Below are positions 30,101 to 43,607 of a stretch of DNA of 64,000 nucleotides, piece after piece; the first letter of the stretch is position 1, and the number at the start of each line of letters is the position of its first letter. The DNA lies in NCBI RefSeq assembly GCF_036370855.1, contig NW_026991456.1:4030001-4094000 (forward strand), written 5' to 3'. The notes beneath the pieces were generated by a model. That model saw nothing but the letters and a program-made list of their open reading frames with translations, had not been told where the DNA came from and searched no databases. This DNA comes from Dromaius novaehollandiae (lineage: Eukaryota; Chordata; Aves; Casuariiformes; Dromaiidae). The translations under genes and the position numbers were made by a program.

Positions 30101-31839
30101 TCACAAGCACAGCACACTGTCACGGGCCTGCCACTGCCATAAAGGGCACGGAGGCTGCTGTGACCTCACAAGCACAGCCAGCAGCCAGGGGCCTGCCATT
30201 GGCCTGTGAAGCACTGAGGCTGCAGTGACCTCACAAATACAGCGAGGAGCAAGAGGCCTGCCATTGCCCTATAAGGTACAGAGACAAATGTGACCTCAAA
30301 AGGCAGCCAGCAGACAGAGGCCTGCCACGGGCCTATCAGGAAATAGGACTGCTGTGACCTCACAAGCACAGCCAGCAGCTATGGGCCTGCCACTGTGCTA
30401 TGAGGCACTGAGGCTGCTGTGACCTCACAAGCACAGCCAGCAGCCAGGGGCCTGCTGCTGGCCAATCAGGCTGTAGGAGTGTTGTGACCTGAGAAGCACA
30501 GCCAGCAGCAATTGGTCTGCCACTGGCCTACAAGAAAAGGAGGCTGATGGGACCTCACAAGCACAGCGAGTAGCCAGGGGCCTCCCACTGACCTATAAGG
30601 TACAGAGACAAATGTGACCTCAAAAGGCATCCAGCACACAGGGGCCTTCCACGGCCCTATCAGGAAATAGGACTGCTGTGACCTCACAAGCACAGCCAGC
30701 AGCTATGGGCCTGCCACTGGCCTATAGGGAACGGAGGCTGCTGTGACCTCACAAGCACAGCCAGCAGCCATTGGCCTGCCACTGTCCAAACAGGCACTGA
30801 GTTTGCTCTGACCTCACCAGCACACCAAGCAGCCATTGGCCTCCCTCTGGCCTACAGGAAAAGGAGGCTGCTGTGACCTCACAAGCACAGCCAGCAGCCA
30901 GGGGCCTCCCACTGCACTATAAGGTACAGAGACAAATGTGACCTCAAAAGGCAGACAGAGGCCTGCCACTGGCCTATCAGGAAACAGGACTGCTGTGACC
31001 TTACAAGCACAGCCAGCAGCTTTGGGCCTGCCACTGGCTTATGATGCACTGAGGCTTCTTTGACCCCACAAGCACAGTCAGCAGCCAGGGGCCTGCTGCT
31101 GGCCTATCAGGCTGTAGGAGTGTTGTGACCTCACAAGCACAGCCAGCCGCCATTGGCCTGCCACTGGCCTATACAGCACTGAGGCTGCTGTGACCTCACA
31201 ACCACAGTCAGCAGCCAGGGGCCTGCTGCTGGCCTCTCAGGCTGTAGGAGTGTTGTGACGTCACAAGCACAGCCAGCAGCTATGGGCCTGACACTGGCCT
31301 ACAGGAAAAGGAGGCTGATGGGACCTCACAAGCACAGCGAGTAGCCAGGGGCCTCCCACTGCCCTATAAGGTACAGAGACAAATGTGACCTCAAAAGGCA
31401 GCCAGCAGACAGAGGCCTGCCACAGGCCTATCAGGCAATAGGACTGCTGTGACGTTACAAGCACAGCCAGCAGCTGTGGGTCTGCCACTGGCTATCAGGC
31501 ACTCAGACTGCTGTGAGCTCATAAGCACAGCAAACAGCCATGAGCCTGCCACTGCCCTATAGGGCACAGAGGCTGCTGTGACCTCACGAGAACAGCCAGC
31601 AGCCAGGAGCCTGCCACTGGCCTGTGAAGCACTGAGACAAATGTGACCTCACAAGCACAGCAAACAGCCTTGGGCATCCCACTGGCATATCAGTCAATGG
31701 GACTGCTGTGATCTCACGAGCACAGCCAGCAGCTATGGGCCTGCCACTGGCCTATAGGGCACGGAGGCTGCTGTGACCTCACAAGCACAGCCAGCAGGCA
31801 CTGGCCTGCCCCTCGTATATCAGGCACTGAGGCTGCTGC
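30101..31839 (+). repeat. 65-bp satellite block between L2 and ERV-Y (1.7 kb)
   Basis: The same monomer and orientation as 25162-26120. Variants include AAATGTGACCTCAAAAGGCAG. It ends at CTGAGGCTGCTGC, the same satellite point that flanks the Y LTR at 63976. No gene seen. Confidence 0.92.
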
Positions 31840-32150
31840 TGTTTTGCTTCCCAAGGTCCTGGTGCCCAAGCAGGCCTTATTTCAATGCCTTGACATCCTC
31901 CCTTTCGGAGTGTGGGGCACAGGAATGCAGCCTGCTTGTAACTCCCTTATCTTTCCAGCCTGCACCAGCTCTGGGGCCCTTTCTTACTGAACTAGGAGTG
32001 CGGCCTAAGGCTTCAGCAAATTTAGCTACTCATGAAGCAAGTTTTATCTAAGTGGCTACCTCTAGACCACTTCAGACTTAATGTTAGAAGTTATCCTAAT
32101 CTACCTAGTTCACGCATTCCTTCCGAGCTTCCCAGGGTTGTCTTGTAACA
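31840..32150 (-). repeat. ERV-Y 3' LTR with internal deletion, unit 2
   Basis: Only 311 bp. The outer four bases (TGTT on the plus strand) are followed directly by TTGCTTCCCAAGG, so about 380 bp including TATA and polyadenylation signal are missing relative to 63284-63975. The inner end TGTTACAAGA is intact next to the polypurine tract at 32151-32163. Confidence 0.85.
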
Positions 32151-32200
32151 ATTCCCCCCTTTGAGACTTATATGATCATTTTCATATTAGTCTCACTCTT

Positions 32201-33363
32201 TTAAAATCTTTCCCATATTAATTTTGTACAACATCTACAAATGCATTGAATCACTACATAAACGCATACAAAAACTACTAACACCATTCCCAAAATTGTT
32301 AAACACTTTTTAACCCATGAGCTCACGTCAGGGAACCAGGAAGTCAACCATTTCCATGTTTCTTCAAATCCAAAAGAGGTATCCTCTTTCTGAACCCCAT
32401 GTAAGATTTCAGTCTGCTTCCAGATTTCATTTAGATCGGTAGAAATTCTCCCGCTTTGATCCACATATACACAGCAACTAGTATTTATTACTGTACATAC
32501 TCCTCCCTGAGATGCCAATAACATCTCTAGAGCCATCCTGTTTTGGGTAGTTATTTTAGCAATTTCTGAAACCTCCTCTTGTAAAGCTGCAGTGGCATCA
32601 GAGGTTTTATTCCCTATTTTTTTCAATAACTGCTGAAATATTTACTATTGCTTTTTCAAGTTCACTCACTCCCAGTTGTGGAAACAGCCACCTTACGAAT
32701 GACTGCAACCTAGTAGGTCGATCTATTAAAGGATTATTGACCCTCTTTTGTCTCCTTATGAATGTTCTTAGCCAGGATTTTTGGTATTTATTACTCAATT
32801 CTTTTCTTATAGTAACATTAGGGATTATTGCCCCTAAAGTACATGTCCCTGACCAATTAGGAGGTAGCACTTTTCGTGCCTTGTTTCCACACAACCAATA
32901 CCATCCACTACCTTTTGGAACACGCCACCCATTTAGTTCCTTACTTGGCCACTTATAACCTATTCAGGTATCCGAGAGCAATCTTTATAACCTCCTACCT
33001 TAATGGCTCCAGTACAGTTGATCGGTTGCTTTCCATAAAGTATAGTTTTCTCCCACCATTTATTACTATTATTACATCTTTGGATACATTGATAATAATC
33101 TCCTGTCACCCTCTGGACTTCCCATTCCTGTTTGGTTGTTTCATAGGCACTCCAATTAGTGGGAAGCCCTTGTTGGAAAGTTCAGGGAAGTGGGTACACA
33201 CCCAGCAATCCCTCTGGTTAACTATCTTCATAGATTTCGTAATTACTTCCAAATGGAGATTGTGACTCCAAAATCCTTCCTGATTCCCTTTAATTGTTTG
33301 GCTCAGGTAACCTAGAAAAACTAACCACCACATTTCTCCCCTGGTTGTTAAGGAGAACATCAT
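32201..33363 (-). pseudogene. ERV-Y env, unit 2
   Basis: Class I envelope. It starts at 33363 with a signal-like segment and CWVC, but is shifted out of frame near 33110. The region at 32894-32607 holds a furin-type site (RRQKR). The TM ectodomain at 32626-32201 carries QNRMALEMLLASQGGVC and a Cys-six-CysCys motif, then a membrane anchor (MVLVVFVCVYVVIQC) and a short tail. At least two frame changes and internal stops prevent expression. Confidence 0.82.
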
Positions 33364-33474
33364 TTTTACACAGATACCGTAACAACAATATTAACCCTAT
33401 TCCTAACAATCAGATTAAAGCATTTTTTCCCTGAATACAATCTAAATTTAAAACCGATTTGCTTCTAATACATC

Positions 33475-34536
33475 TCATATATCTTTATATATTTTTAACT
33501 TTAGAGGTTGAACTTGTTCAGCTTTCCACGTCTCTCGAGGTACTGCTTTCACTCGGGTGTAATCTAAAAGTATAACTGGATGTACCTACGGAGAGAAGAA
33601 CCTTTGCCATAGACAAGAGATAATCACTTAAAATTTGATCACCCTTAATGTGCATTTGAATTTCATTTCCAGTTAAATTTACAGTGTAAGGTTTGCCATA
33701 CAGAATCTCAAATGGACTAACTTTCTCCCTAACCCTTGGGGTTATTCTGGTTCTTAATAATGCCAGAGGTAAAACATCAGTCCATTTCATCTGAGTCTCC
33801 TGACACAATTTTCCTACCTGTCTCTTAATTGTTTGATTCATTCTTTCCACTTTTCCACTGGATTGTGGCCTCCAGGGGGTATGTAAGTCCCATTTAATTT
33901 GTAGTATTTTTGAGATTTGTTGTACTATTTCTGCTATAAAATGAGGTCCCCTATCTGAAGAAAACCCTTCTGGTACCCTAAATCTTGGTATGATTTCTTT
34001 TAATAACATTTTCACTACCTCCCCTGCTTTAGTGGTATGACACGGGAAAGCCTCAGGCCATCCTGAAAAGGTGTCAACAATTACCAACAAATGTTTATAT
34101 CCATTACATCTTGGTAATTCAGAAAAATCAATTTGCCAGTAATCCCCAGGCATGAAGCCCCTTTTTACTTCCCCTGGGGGGGCTTCTTCTGAATCCTGGG
34201 ATTATTTCTAAGACAGATTTCACATTTTTGTGTAATACCCTTTGCAATTATTAACATACTAACTCCCACAGCAAATCTTTTAACTGTTTCAACCAATGCC
34301 TCAGCTCCCATGTGGGTACTATCATGTATTTGCTTCATCAGCTTCTTCATTATCGGCAAAGTTACCACACACTGTCCAGTAGATGTCACCCACCATCCTT
34401 CAGGAGTTTTTATGCATTTCAGTATTTCTGCTAATTTATTTTCTTTTTCAGTGTATACTGGAATTTCCATTTTTAACATTCTCTCTGGAACTAATGCTGC
34501 CACTGACATGGATAATGCTGCCCTTTTTGCAGCCTC
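33475..34536 (-). pseudogene. ERV-Y pol 3' end (integrase), unit 2
   Basis: Same organisation as unit 1: zinc-binding part at 34509-34165 and core at 34153-33518, then a frame change into the C-terminal tail ending at 33475. Private change here: the residue before the second zinc His region reads STHM rather than STHT. The A-run break of unit 1 is absent. Confidence 0.8.
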
Positions 34537-34543
34537 ATCGGCC

Positions 34544-35179
34544 TGTTACGGAAATTAGGCTTGTCGGCCACCATAACAGAGTTCGACCCTAGGTTCCCCC
34601 AAGTAAAGTTCAGAGCCAAATCAAAACAAAGTAAATTTTAATCACACGCGTGCCGTAATTACAGCTCGAGCTGGGTGCCTCCGAAGAGGGACCCTAACAT
34701 AAACAAATCCTGGGTAATTATAGTCTTTTCGACTTCCATTTCCCACCCCTCACGCGATAGTTAGACCAATAGTAATTTTTTGGTCTGGGGTCTCCTGCTC
34801 CTCATTGGGTCTCATCGTCTTTCTGAGGCAAGCTGGTTTTCTCCTTATTCTTGTTTTTTTGCAGTCTCTGATGACGGTTGTACCTCTGTTTTTGTTGGGT
34901 CTGGCGGTTGCCTCCCAAGGTCTTATTTTCCCCCATTGTTTTGGCGTCTTCCCTCTCGGAGTCGGTGACACAGGTGCGCAGACTGTGTGTGGCTCCCTTA
35001 TCTTCCCAGCCTGAACGAGCTCTGAGGCACTATTTTTTATTAAACTAAGTAAAGATTCGTTACTTTTCCCACGCACGGCCTAAGGCTTCAGCAAATCTAG
35101 CCACTCATGCTAAGCAAGTTTTATGTAAGTTGTGCTAAGCAGCCATTTCTAGACAGTTTCAATTCACTATTCTTTAACA
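34544..35179 (-). repeat. ERV-X 3' LTR, unit 2
   Basis: 636 bp; first bases on the plus strand TGTTACGG. Polypurine tract at 35180-35192. Confidence 0.9.
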
Positions 35180-35212
35180 GTTTCCCCCCTTTGTTTTTAT
35201 GAAGCATCCCTG

Positions 35213-37252
35213 CTAATATTTTAAACAGAGTTCTCAAAGTCTTTCGAGGCATACTATCACTTTCCATACTCTTATATATAATATGATCGTAAGCAATAGG
35301 CATAACACAGTTAAACTGAACACAACTACTACCGGGTGCAATACATGATTATAAATCCCTGTTGTGGTTGGTGACCACCCTAGAAGAGTTTCCCAGCCAT
35401 GATGTTCTCCGTCCCTTTTTACCCTTTCTAAGATATGATGTATCTCTTTTGCATCATGGTGAACAGTGATTAGAGTTTTCTGTCCACTGTTCCGGATGCG
35501 CTCTAGCAGTCGATGCAAATCATCATGTTGCAGTAGTTTCCTTACCAGGGTGAGATTCATCCCAATGGGAGTAGGTAGTAAATTTTGAATTAATGTATAA
35601 TTAGATTGTAACAATTGATAAGACGTGATAGGAGCTGAATAATTGAAATCACATCCCATGATTTTGGTAAAGCTACAAATACAAATATTTCAATGATTAC
35701 TCATATCTACTACAATGCCATCTATAACTATAAGACTACAAAAGGTTCTCATACATACACACCCTCTCCCAATATATACAAGTATAGTTGCAGGTGTTTC
35801 ATCAGGGTGTATTTCAAAGTGACAAACATTTTGCTCAGTGTCAAGACAAATGTCTTGGGCTTTGATGGTATTACTTTCACAAATAAACCCTTGCTGTTCC
35901 TGTACAATACATGCGCTAACGTCCACAGTTTGCCATTTATTTCCATTTCGTTGGGCCCATACTCTGTGTTCCAATGGATAGAGTATAGCTCCATTGTGAT
36001 TTAATCCTAACGCAATGATTGGATATATTGTATATGTTGGAGCATTACGTATTGTTGAAACAAAGGCTGTGGCCTCAGTGTTGATAGGATCATAAGTAAA
36101 ATTGACCAGATACCACCAGGATTGGAATTCCTTTTCAAATTCGGTCACATTATCCCAAATTACCTTTCGAATTTCAGTGGGTAAAGTGCCTTCTTCCCCT
36201 CCCTTATAATCGCTGCTGCCATAGATTGCATCCACAGTTGAGCTTGGATGCAACTGAGGGCCAGGGAAATATTAATTTGGGCTTCCCCAAGTGCATCCAC
36301 TATCAAGTGGTGATCTTTTTCATTCATTTTTTCCCATTGAGGTAATATCTCGGATGAAAGCCATTGGTTAGTTCCTAATGCTAATAGAGAAGACCTCAAT
36401 GGATGTTTTAATCTGTATAAGTCACTTGTTGTTGTGCTCAGTTTATTTACGAGTACTTCAGCATCTATACTGTTTAGGACTCCCAATCCTGTTCCTATGA
36501 TACCGGTCACATCTCTCCTTGTTCATTTTGGAGAGGTGAGGATTCGCCTATGTAACCACGCCGTCCATCCCACATAGGACGTACCTAAGAATGGTGAACA
36601 GGTCGGTTTGATTGTAGAGATATAATTTGCATTAATAGCTCTACTCGTTTGAGAGACCATGATGGATTAAATAACACTCGTTGTTGGCCTGTATTTCTAA
36701 TCACATACGGTCCAATTTCAAAGATTTGTGGGGATAAGGTTTTCTTACTCTTCATGGTAACAGAGTTATTTATATTGGTGGAAATAATTGTAGTCAGGGT
36801 AGGTATTGCTGTACTGGGCTCAATAATGTCTATTTTAAATTCAAATGATAGTCCCACATTGTGGTCCACAGGCAAACTATAACAACAGGTTGTTCTAAGG
36901 TAAAATTGTACCAACAATCCAGTTTTTCAGTGGCACAAATTTTCCTTTCTTTTTCATTTGATTTGATTTTAGTGAGAGAGATTTGAGTTGCCTTCTCATG
37001 GGTGGACCCGTTGATCACTCGACACCCTATCTTTATTTCCTTTCCTGTCCTTCCCAGGAGTTGGGGAAGTTGGTTAGTATTATCCCAGTTCCATTCATTT
37101 TCTGAGTATACTTCAGTTCCATGCATGACCAGGGTTGAGAGGTTTAAGTTTTTATCAGAACTTAATCCCATACTTCTGGTATACTTAACACGGGCCTGGG
37201 ACCATGGCCACTCTAAGGTTCTTTGACCACAGGTTACAGAAAGTAGCATCAA
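35213..37252 (-). pseudogene. ERV-X env, unit 2
   Basis: Pieces at 37252-36830, 36917-36585, 36510-36160, 36253-35690 and 35659-35234 together cover the whole gene in changing frames. The 5' signal segment is deleted as in unit 3. The C-terminal part ends with a hydrophobic anchor (VVVVFSLTVLCLLLTIIL). The in-frame stop after DMSNH is shared by all units. Confidence 0.8.
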
Positions 37253-37269
37253 GCTTTACGTGGTTGTTT

Positions 37270-40200
37270 TCACTGTTCTGCTGCAACCTCTGCTGTGTTT
37301 GCTTCTTGGACTGTCACTCATTTCATGTGAGAGTGGTGAATCCAATTCTCTTTTCCTAGAATTTTAACAGCGTAGTAAGAACTTAACAATACAGTATAGG
37401 GTCCTTCCCATTTTGGTTCTAGTTTTGTTTTTCGCGAGAATACCTTTATCAACACTTTATCTCCAGGCTGTATAGCATGTGCCTGAATGTCTGATGGCAC
37501 TGGCTGAAACCACTGAGCCTGATTTTGCAAGGCCTTAAACCGTTCTTGTAAGGCTAGTACATATTGTGTTACTCGTTCATCTCCGTCTAATAGGCTGGTC
37601 TTAGCAGGGATATAAGTCCCTGGTATCGCTAAATGTCTCCCAAAAAGAATTTCTGCTGGTGGTAGTCCTATGGGTTGCCGTGGAGAATTTCGAACATCCC
37701 ACAGAGCTAAGTTTAATGCCTCTGGCCATTTTAGGCTAGCATGTGTGCATATTCTTGCTATTTTCTCTTTTAATGTTCTATTCATTCTTTCTACTTGTCC
37801 TGAAGATTGTGGGTGATAAGGAGCATGTAGGTTTCTTTTTATTCCTAACGATTTACATAACTGATTGATTATGCTTGCTGTAAAATGGGCACCCCTGTCT
37901 GAATCAATGGCTTCTGGGACCCCATACCTGGGTATGATTTCCTTCAGTAAGGCTTTTACCACTCCCCCTGTGTCAGCCTTTCTTGTTGGAAAAGCTTCTA
38001 CCCAGCCTGATAACTGATCTATTATCACTAACAAGTGTTTGTATCCATAGACAGATGGCATATCTGCATAAGCTATTTGCAGCTTCTGGAAAGGGAAGTA
38101 AGCCCATGGTCGTCCCCCCCAAATCTGAGCTTGGCTTGTTATTTGAAAACTTCTGGCAGGTCAGGCAGCTATTTGTTATTCTTCTAGCAGCTGCATAGAT
38201 TCCTGGAGCAGCCCATACTTTCTGTACCTGTTTAGCTATTCCCTCGGCTCCCCCATGAGCTTTATCGTGAAACCACCTAGCTATAGTAATTCAATATTTT
38301 TTTGGTAGAATTGGTTTTTCCCCAATTGTCCATATTCCATCACCATTTTGTTTTGCTTCCCACTGTTCCCATTGTTTTTTCTCTTCCACTGAGCAGTCTT
38401 TTTCATACATAGTTTTGGGGTCTATTAAGTTTGGCCACTCACTCTGGTCCATCCTTGGAACTGCCCCCATACATTCTCTCAGAGGTTGTTGAGCTGCAGC
38501 CCTCGCAGCAGCGTTGGCTAGAGCATTTCCTCTGCTAATTTCTGTAGTGTCTTTAGTATGGGCTGGGCAGTGTATTACCGCAATTTCTTTGGGCAGTTGA
38601 ACTGCTTCCAGCAAATTACGTATTTCTTCTCCATTAGCTAATTTCTTTCCTGATGACGGCAAGAATCCTCGTTCTTTCCATAACATCCCTGTTGCATGAC
38701 ACACTCCAAATGCATATTTAGAGTCGGTATAGATATTTACCCGCAAGCTCTTACCTATTTTTTGCTGCTTGGGTCAATGCTATTAATTCTGCTCCTTGAG
38801 CACTTACTGATGGAGACAAAGGATTGGCCTCGAGCACCTCAAAGACGTTAGTGACAGCATAGCCGGAGTGACGTCTTCCGTCCAAATAATAGGATGACCC
38901 ATCTGTAAACAGAACTAAGTCCGGGTTCTCCAAAGGTTCATCTTTAAGGTCCTCCCGGGGCTTGCTCGAGCTGACGACCACCTGCTCACAGGAATGATGT
39001 GGCTCTCCGTCCTCCGGTTGAGGCAATAGCGTTGCTGGATTCAAAATATTGCATCTTTTGAAAGTCACATTATCTGCATGCAGTATTATCAGTTCATAGC
39101 GGTCAGCTCTCTGTGGGGATAGTGCTTGAGTCGCATATTGCTTCATTAACAGTTCTACTTCATGTGGCACATACACAGTCAATGAATGACCCAAAACCAC
39201 AGGTCGTGTTTTTTTCAGTAAGAGCTGCAGTAGCTGCTATTGCTCTGATGCGTCCTGGAGTGCCTTTAGCTACCTCATCTAGTTGCGTGGAGTAATAGGC
39301 CACTGGTCTACGGTGAGGGCCTAGTTTTTGGGTGAGTACCCCACTTGCTACTCCCTGTCGCTCATGGACAAATAATTCAAATAGTTTGCTATAATCTGGT
39401 AACCCGAGAGCAGGGGCTGAAACCAACGCTTTTTTCACAGATGTAAAAGCTTTCTCCCTTTCTGGGCCCCAGGCCAAAGGCTCTATCTCCTCCTTTTTTG
39501 TTGCCTGTACCAGAGGCTTAGTAAGTTCTGCTAACCCCGGAATCCACGGTCGGCAGAATCCTACAGCTCCTAAAAATCCCCTAAGCTGTTTTTTTGTTAC
39601 AGGACGAGGCATATCAAGAATTGTCTTTACTCGTTCTGGATCAACTAACCTGTGTCCTTCTCTTAAGATAAAACCCAAATATTTTACCTCTCTTTGACAC
39701 AGCTGGAGTTTAGACAGAGATGCTCGATGCCCTTTTTCTGCAAGAGCGTTACACAGAGAAACAGTATCTTTCAAACATGTCTCATAATCTTTACTTGCTA
39801 ATAACAAATCATCTACATATTGTATTAATACAGAATGTCCTGGAAGTTCGATATCTGAGAGGTCATTTTTAAGTATACGTGAAAAAACAGTCGGAGACCC
39901 AGTAAATCCCTGTGGCAGCCTTGTCCAAGTTAATTGTTGTCCCTTCCAAGTGAAAGCAAAGAGATCTTGGCTATCTTCAGCTATCGGTATACTAAAAAAG
40001 GCTGCTGTTAGGTCAATCACAGTAAAATAAGTTGCCCAGTGGGGTATCTGTAGTAAAATGGTTGATGGGTCGGGGACTACTGGATGTGGAGCAACTACAG
40101 GTTGGTTTATAGCCCTTAAGTCTTGTACAAAGCGATACTCTGGATCACCATCAGCATCTTGCCTGTTCTTTTTAACTGGCAGAATTGGGGTGTTATATGG

Positions 40201-40847
40201 GGATTCACAGACTCTAAGGATACCCATTTTCAGATAATGATCAGTTTGTTTTTGGATACTCTTCTCTGCTTCCTTTGGGATAGGATATTGTTTAACTGCA
40301 GGAGGCAATCCCCCCTTTGTTTTTATCGAGACTGGACCGGCTGATTTCAGTAGTCCCACATCCATTCCTGAAGAGCTCCATAATTTTTTAGAAACTGATT
40401 CTAAACCTGTTGGAATTTGCAGATTAGTTGACTCTGGTTCTGGTGTCTTAGCCAGAACACATGAACCCATAATTATTAGCTTTATCCCTTCCGGCTGTAA
40501 GCAGATCTGAGTATCCAAGGCTTGCAGGAGATCTCTCCCCAAAAGGCATATAGGTGCGTCTGTGGAAATTATAAAATGTCCCCACACTGTTTTACCCTCA
40601 ATAGTGAGTAATAAGGGCTTAGATAACATTCATTCGCCCTTTCCCATCACTCCTTGCATCACTATTTTATCTGATGATTTGCATCCTTTAGGCTCAAAAT
40701 TTAAAAGGGAAAGGGTGGCTCCAGTATCCACTAGAAAGGGAACTTCTAAACCTTCAGTATTGCCATTACGTGACCCTCAAAATCCAAAACTACATCCCAT
40801 AAATTTACTCCAATTTCCACAGTATTTTCTGAGTCTCCTGTTTCCTC
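37270..40847 (-). pseudogene. ERV-X pro-pol, unit 2
   Basis: Same layout as unit 1: protease, TGA at 40630-40632, RT (40629-39160) with YVDDLL, RNase H in two frames, and integrase with the core and C-terminal domain in one frame at 38061-37318. A TGA at 37318-37320 shortens the C-terminal tail, shared with unit 3 and absent from unit 1. Private residues include Pro in INQPVVAP and Val in GHSVLIQ. Confidence 0.85.
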
Positions 40848-42281
40848 TCATTGTGGATTGACTGGGAATCGCCTGGTCTCCTCCTTAGTGTTTGATTGTC
40901 TCATGCCGGTTCCTCTGTTCCTAACTACACGGGGCCTCACTGGGCACTCCTGCTGCCAGTGTCCTTGTTCCCCACAAGAATAACAATCATTAACTCCTGA
41001 CTGTACAGCACGTTCACTTTGGTTCCATCTATCTCTCCTGGCTCTTTCACGTCCCCTCCCCCTGGGTCCTCTAAATCCATCTCTTAACACAGCTGCTAAC
41101 ACACTAACTTCCTCTTTTTTTTGCTGTCTCTTTTCTTTTGCCCTCTCCTCCTCTCGACTATTATACACAAATGTGGCTAAACGTATTATTTCATCCATTC
41201 GCTTTCCTGGCCAGTCAGGAACATGTTTGGAAAACTACTTTCTAATGTCCGGGGCTGCTTGGTCTACAAATGTGGAAATCATTAGCAGCCTGTTAGCCTC
41301 GGCTTCTGGGTCTAGTCCTCCCCCATACATTCTGACTTGCTTAATTAGCCTAGCAAAGAAAGCCGAGGGGTGTTCCTCTGCCTGTTGCTGACACTCCCTT
41401 ACTTTAGACCAATTTGCAGTCTTTTGTCCTGCCAAACGTATAGCTTCTTCTAAGCCCTCTCTGGCTAATTGCAACTGCCTGTAATCTGCATCTACATTAT
41501 GATTCCATCCGGGGTCCACAGCTGGCCAGGCTGTTTGAGCAGCCCCAACACACCCCTCTGCTGCCCAACGGCGGTTTGCATCCAAACTTGAGCACCTTTC
41601 ATCTGGAGTGAACACAGATTCAAGGAGCATTTGTACATCTCCCCAGGTAGGGTCATACGCCCGCATAATTCCCCTTATGATTTGTAACACTCTTTCTGGA
41701 TCATCCCTAAGTCTGGGGAGCCGTTGACTCCATATAATTAAATCTTGGGGTCTCCAGGGTCGGTAAACTCGTGTTGTGGCGACCCGAGGTACCCCTTCCA
41801 GACCGGGTGGGGGCACTCCTGGCACAGGAAGGCCTTCCAGAGGAGCTTGAAAGGCGGGGGCGGAAGGCAAGCGGGGGTGTAGGGAAGCTGAAGCAGAGGG
41901 TAGCGCATAGGGTGGAATAGTTTCCACAAGCGTTTCAGCAGCTGCGGTACTTACAGCATTCTGAGGAAAGAGTCTCTCTTTCCTAGGCGCCTCTTTTCAT
42001 CTAGCAAATGCCCAGTTGTCCCATACATACCAGTAATCCATTTGTCTGGGGAACCTATTCTGCAAATGATGACGCAGGAAAGTTAGTTCCTGGTAACTGA
42101 AGGACCCCTGGGGTGGCCATCGCTCTGCCAGATTACCTTCCTTAGTCAGGAACGGCCAATCCTCCTGACATAGTTGGACTAACCTTTTTCTCCCTAAATT
42201 TTTGGTACCATCAATCTTACTCCAGTTTACCAAAATTTCGGCTAAGGGCGTCCCCTTTTCTATGCCGAAATTATTTCCCAT
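40848..42281 (-). pseudogene. ERV-X gag, unit 2 (least damaged copy)
   Basis: Starts MGNNFG at 42281. Matrix ends in a TGA at 41997-41999. The central region at 41927-41235 is open without the two-base insertion of units 1 and 3 and keeps about ten bases (near 41405) they lack. A TAG at 41235-41237 separates it, in frame, from the nucleocapsid part with CYSCGEQGHWQQEC. Confidence 0.85.
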
Positions 42282-42519
42282 ATTGAGTTCCTGAAAAGTG
42301 CGTCTTAAGCAAATCAGGCAGTGCACTTCCTTCCCGGTAACACCAGTCCCTGTAGCTGGTGTGATCACACACACTATTTCTCTCCCTCTCTTTCTCTCGC
42401 TCTCTGGGAACTGCACTCACACCACCCGCGTCTTTAACTGCTAGGACTGCTGTCCCTTCGCAGCAGGCGGCTTCTCAGCCGACGGGTGCCCCAATCAGTT
42501 CCCAGGCTACACGCACTCT

Positions 42520-42543
<24 letters not shown>
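42520..42543. repeat. (AC)n microsatellite in the ERV-X leader, unit 2
   Basis: A shorter CA run than in units 1 and 3. Confidence 0.88.
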
Positions 42544-42550
<7 letters not shown>

Positions 42551-42948
42551 AGTGCTGTTTACACTCACACCAGTCACGGTGACTCTAGATTTCGGTCTTA
42601 CAGTTTTGCAGTGCGCCTTATGCTGATCAGGCTGCACAACCCTCCTCCGGCCGGACCGAGCTGGGACTTAAAACCCACTCTAACCCTGGGGATGGGACTC
42701 CTACCTGTCCCCCTGGTATGCCTTACAGTGGCCAGCCCGCGTACCCCCCCCACACACCTGGTACGCCTTACGGTGATCAGTCCGCGTACCCTTTCAGTGC
42801 ACTGTTACCAGACCAGAATTTAGAATTTAGGCGGGAGTTTAAGACTCACCTTCTCGGTGCCTCTCGTTGCCAAAGATCCCAGGTGAACTCACCCGATGGC
42901 GCCAGATGATTGTTTGGAGATGAGAGGCCCCAACAGTGGTCGCCTAGG

Positions 42949-42966
42949 GTCCCATCTGGGGTGCCA
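42949..42966 (-). promoter_or_regulatory. ERV-X primer binding site, tRNA-Arg, unit 2
   Basis: Minus-strand TGGCACCCCAGATGGGAC three bases after the LTR; identical to the other units. The leader to gag (42282-42948) holds no gene. Confidence 0.85.
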
Positions 42967-42969
42967 AAC

Positions 42970-43607
42970 TGTTATGGAAATTAGGCCTGTCGGCCACCAT
43001 AACAGGGCTCGACCCTAGGTTCCCGCAAGTAAAGTTCAGAGCCAAATCAAAACAAATCAGATAATTTTAATCACGCGCGTACCGTAATTACAGCTCGAGC
43101 TGGGTGCCTCCGAAGAGGGACCCTAACATAAACAAATCCTGGGTAATTATAGTCTTTTCGACTTCCATTTCCCACCCCTCACGCGGTAGTTAGCCCAATA
43201 GTAATTTTTTGGTCTGGGGTCTCCTGCTCCTGATTGGGTCTCATCATCTTTCTGAGGCAAGCTGGTTTTCTCCTTTTTTTTGTTTTTTTGCAGTCTCTGA
43301 TGATGGTTGTACCTCTGTTTTTGTTGGGTCTGGCGGCTGTTTCCCAAGGTCTTATTTTCCCAATTGTTTTGGCGTCTTCCCTCTCGGAGTCGGTGACACA
43401 GGAGCGCAGACTGCGTGTGGCTTCCTTATTTTCCCAGCCTGAATGAGCTCTGAGGCACTATTTTTTATTAAACTAGGTAAAGATTCGTTACTTTTCCCAC
43501 ATGCAGCCTAAGGCTTCAGCAAATCTAGCCACTCATGCTAAGCAAGTTTTATGTAAGTTGTGCTAAGCAGCTATTTCTAGACAGTTTCAATTCACTATTC
43601 TTTAACA
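42970..43607 (-). repeat. ERV-X 5' LTR, unit 2
   Basis: 638 bp, outer end TGTTAAAG next to satellite. Confidence 0.9.

Larger units (their letters stand above)
31840..34543 (-). mobile_element. ERV-Y 3' half, unit 2
   Basis: 3' LTR remnant, polypurine tract, env and integrase of Y, cut at 34543 by the X 3' LTR. It shares both borders with unit 3 (60899-63975). Confidence 0.88.
34544..43607 (-). mobile_element. ERV-X provirus, unit 2 (uninterrupted)
   Basis: A 9.06-kb class I provirus with both LTRs. It represents the empty-site version of unit 1, with GGTCAC once at about 36143. It is non-coding because of stops and frame changes in gag, pol and env. Confidence 0.92.
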
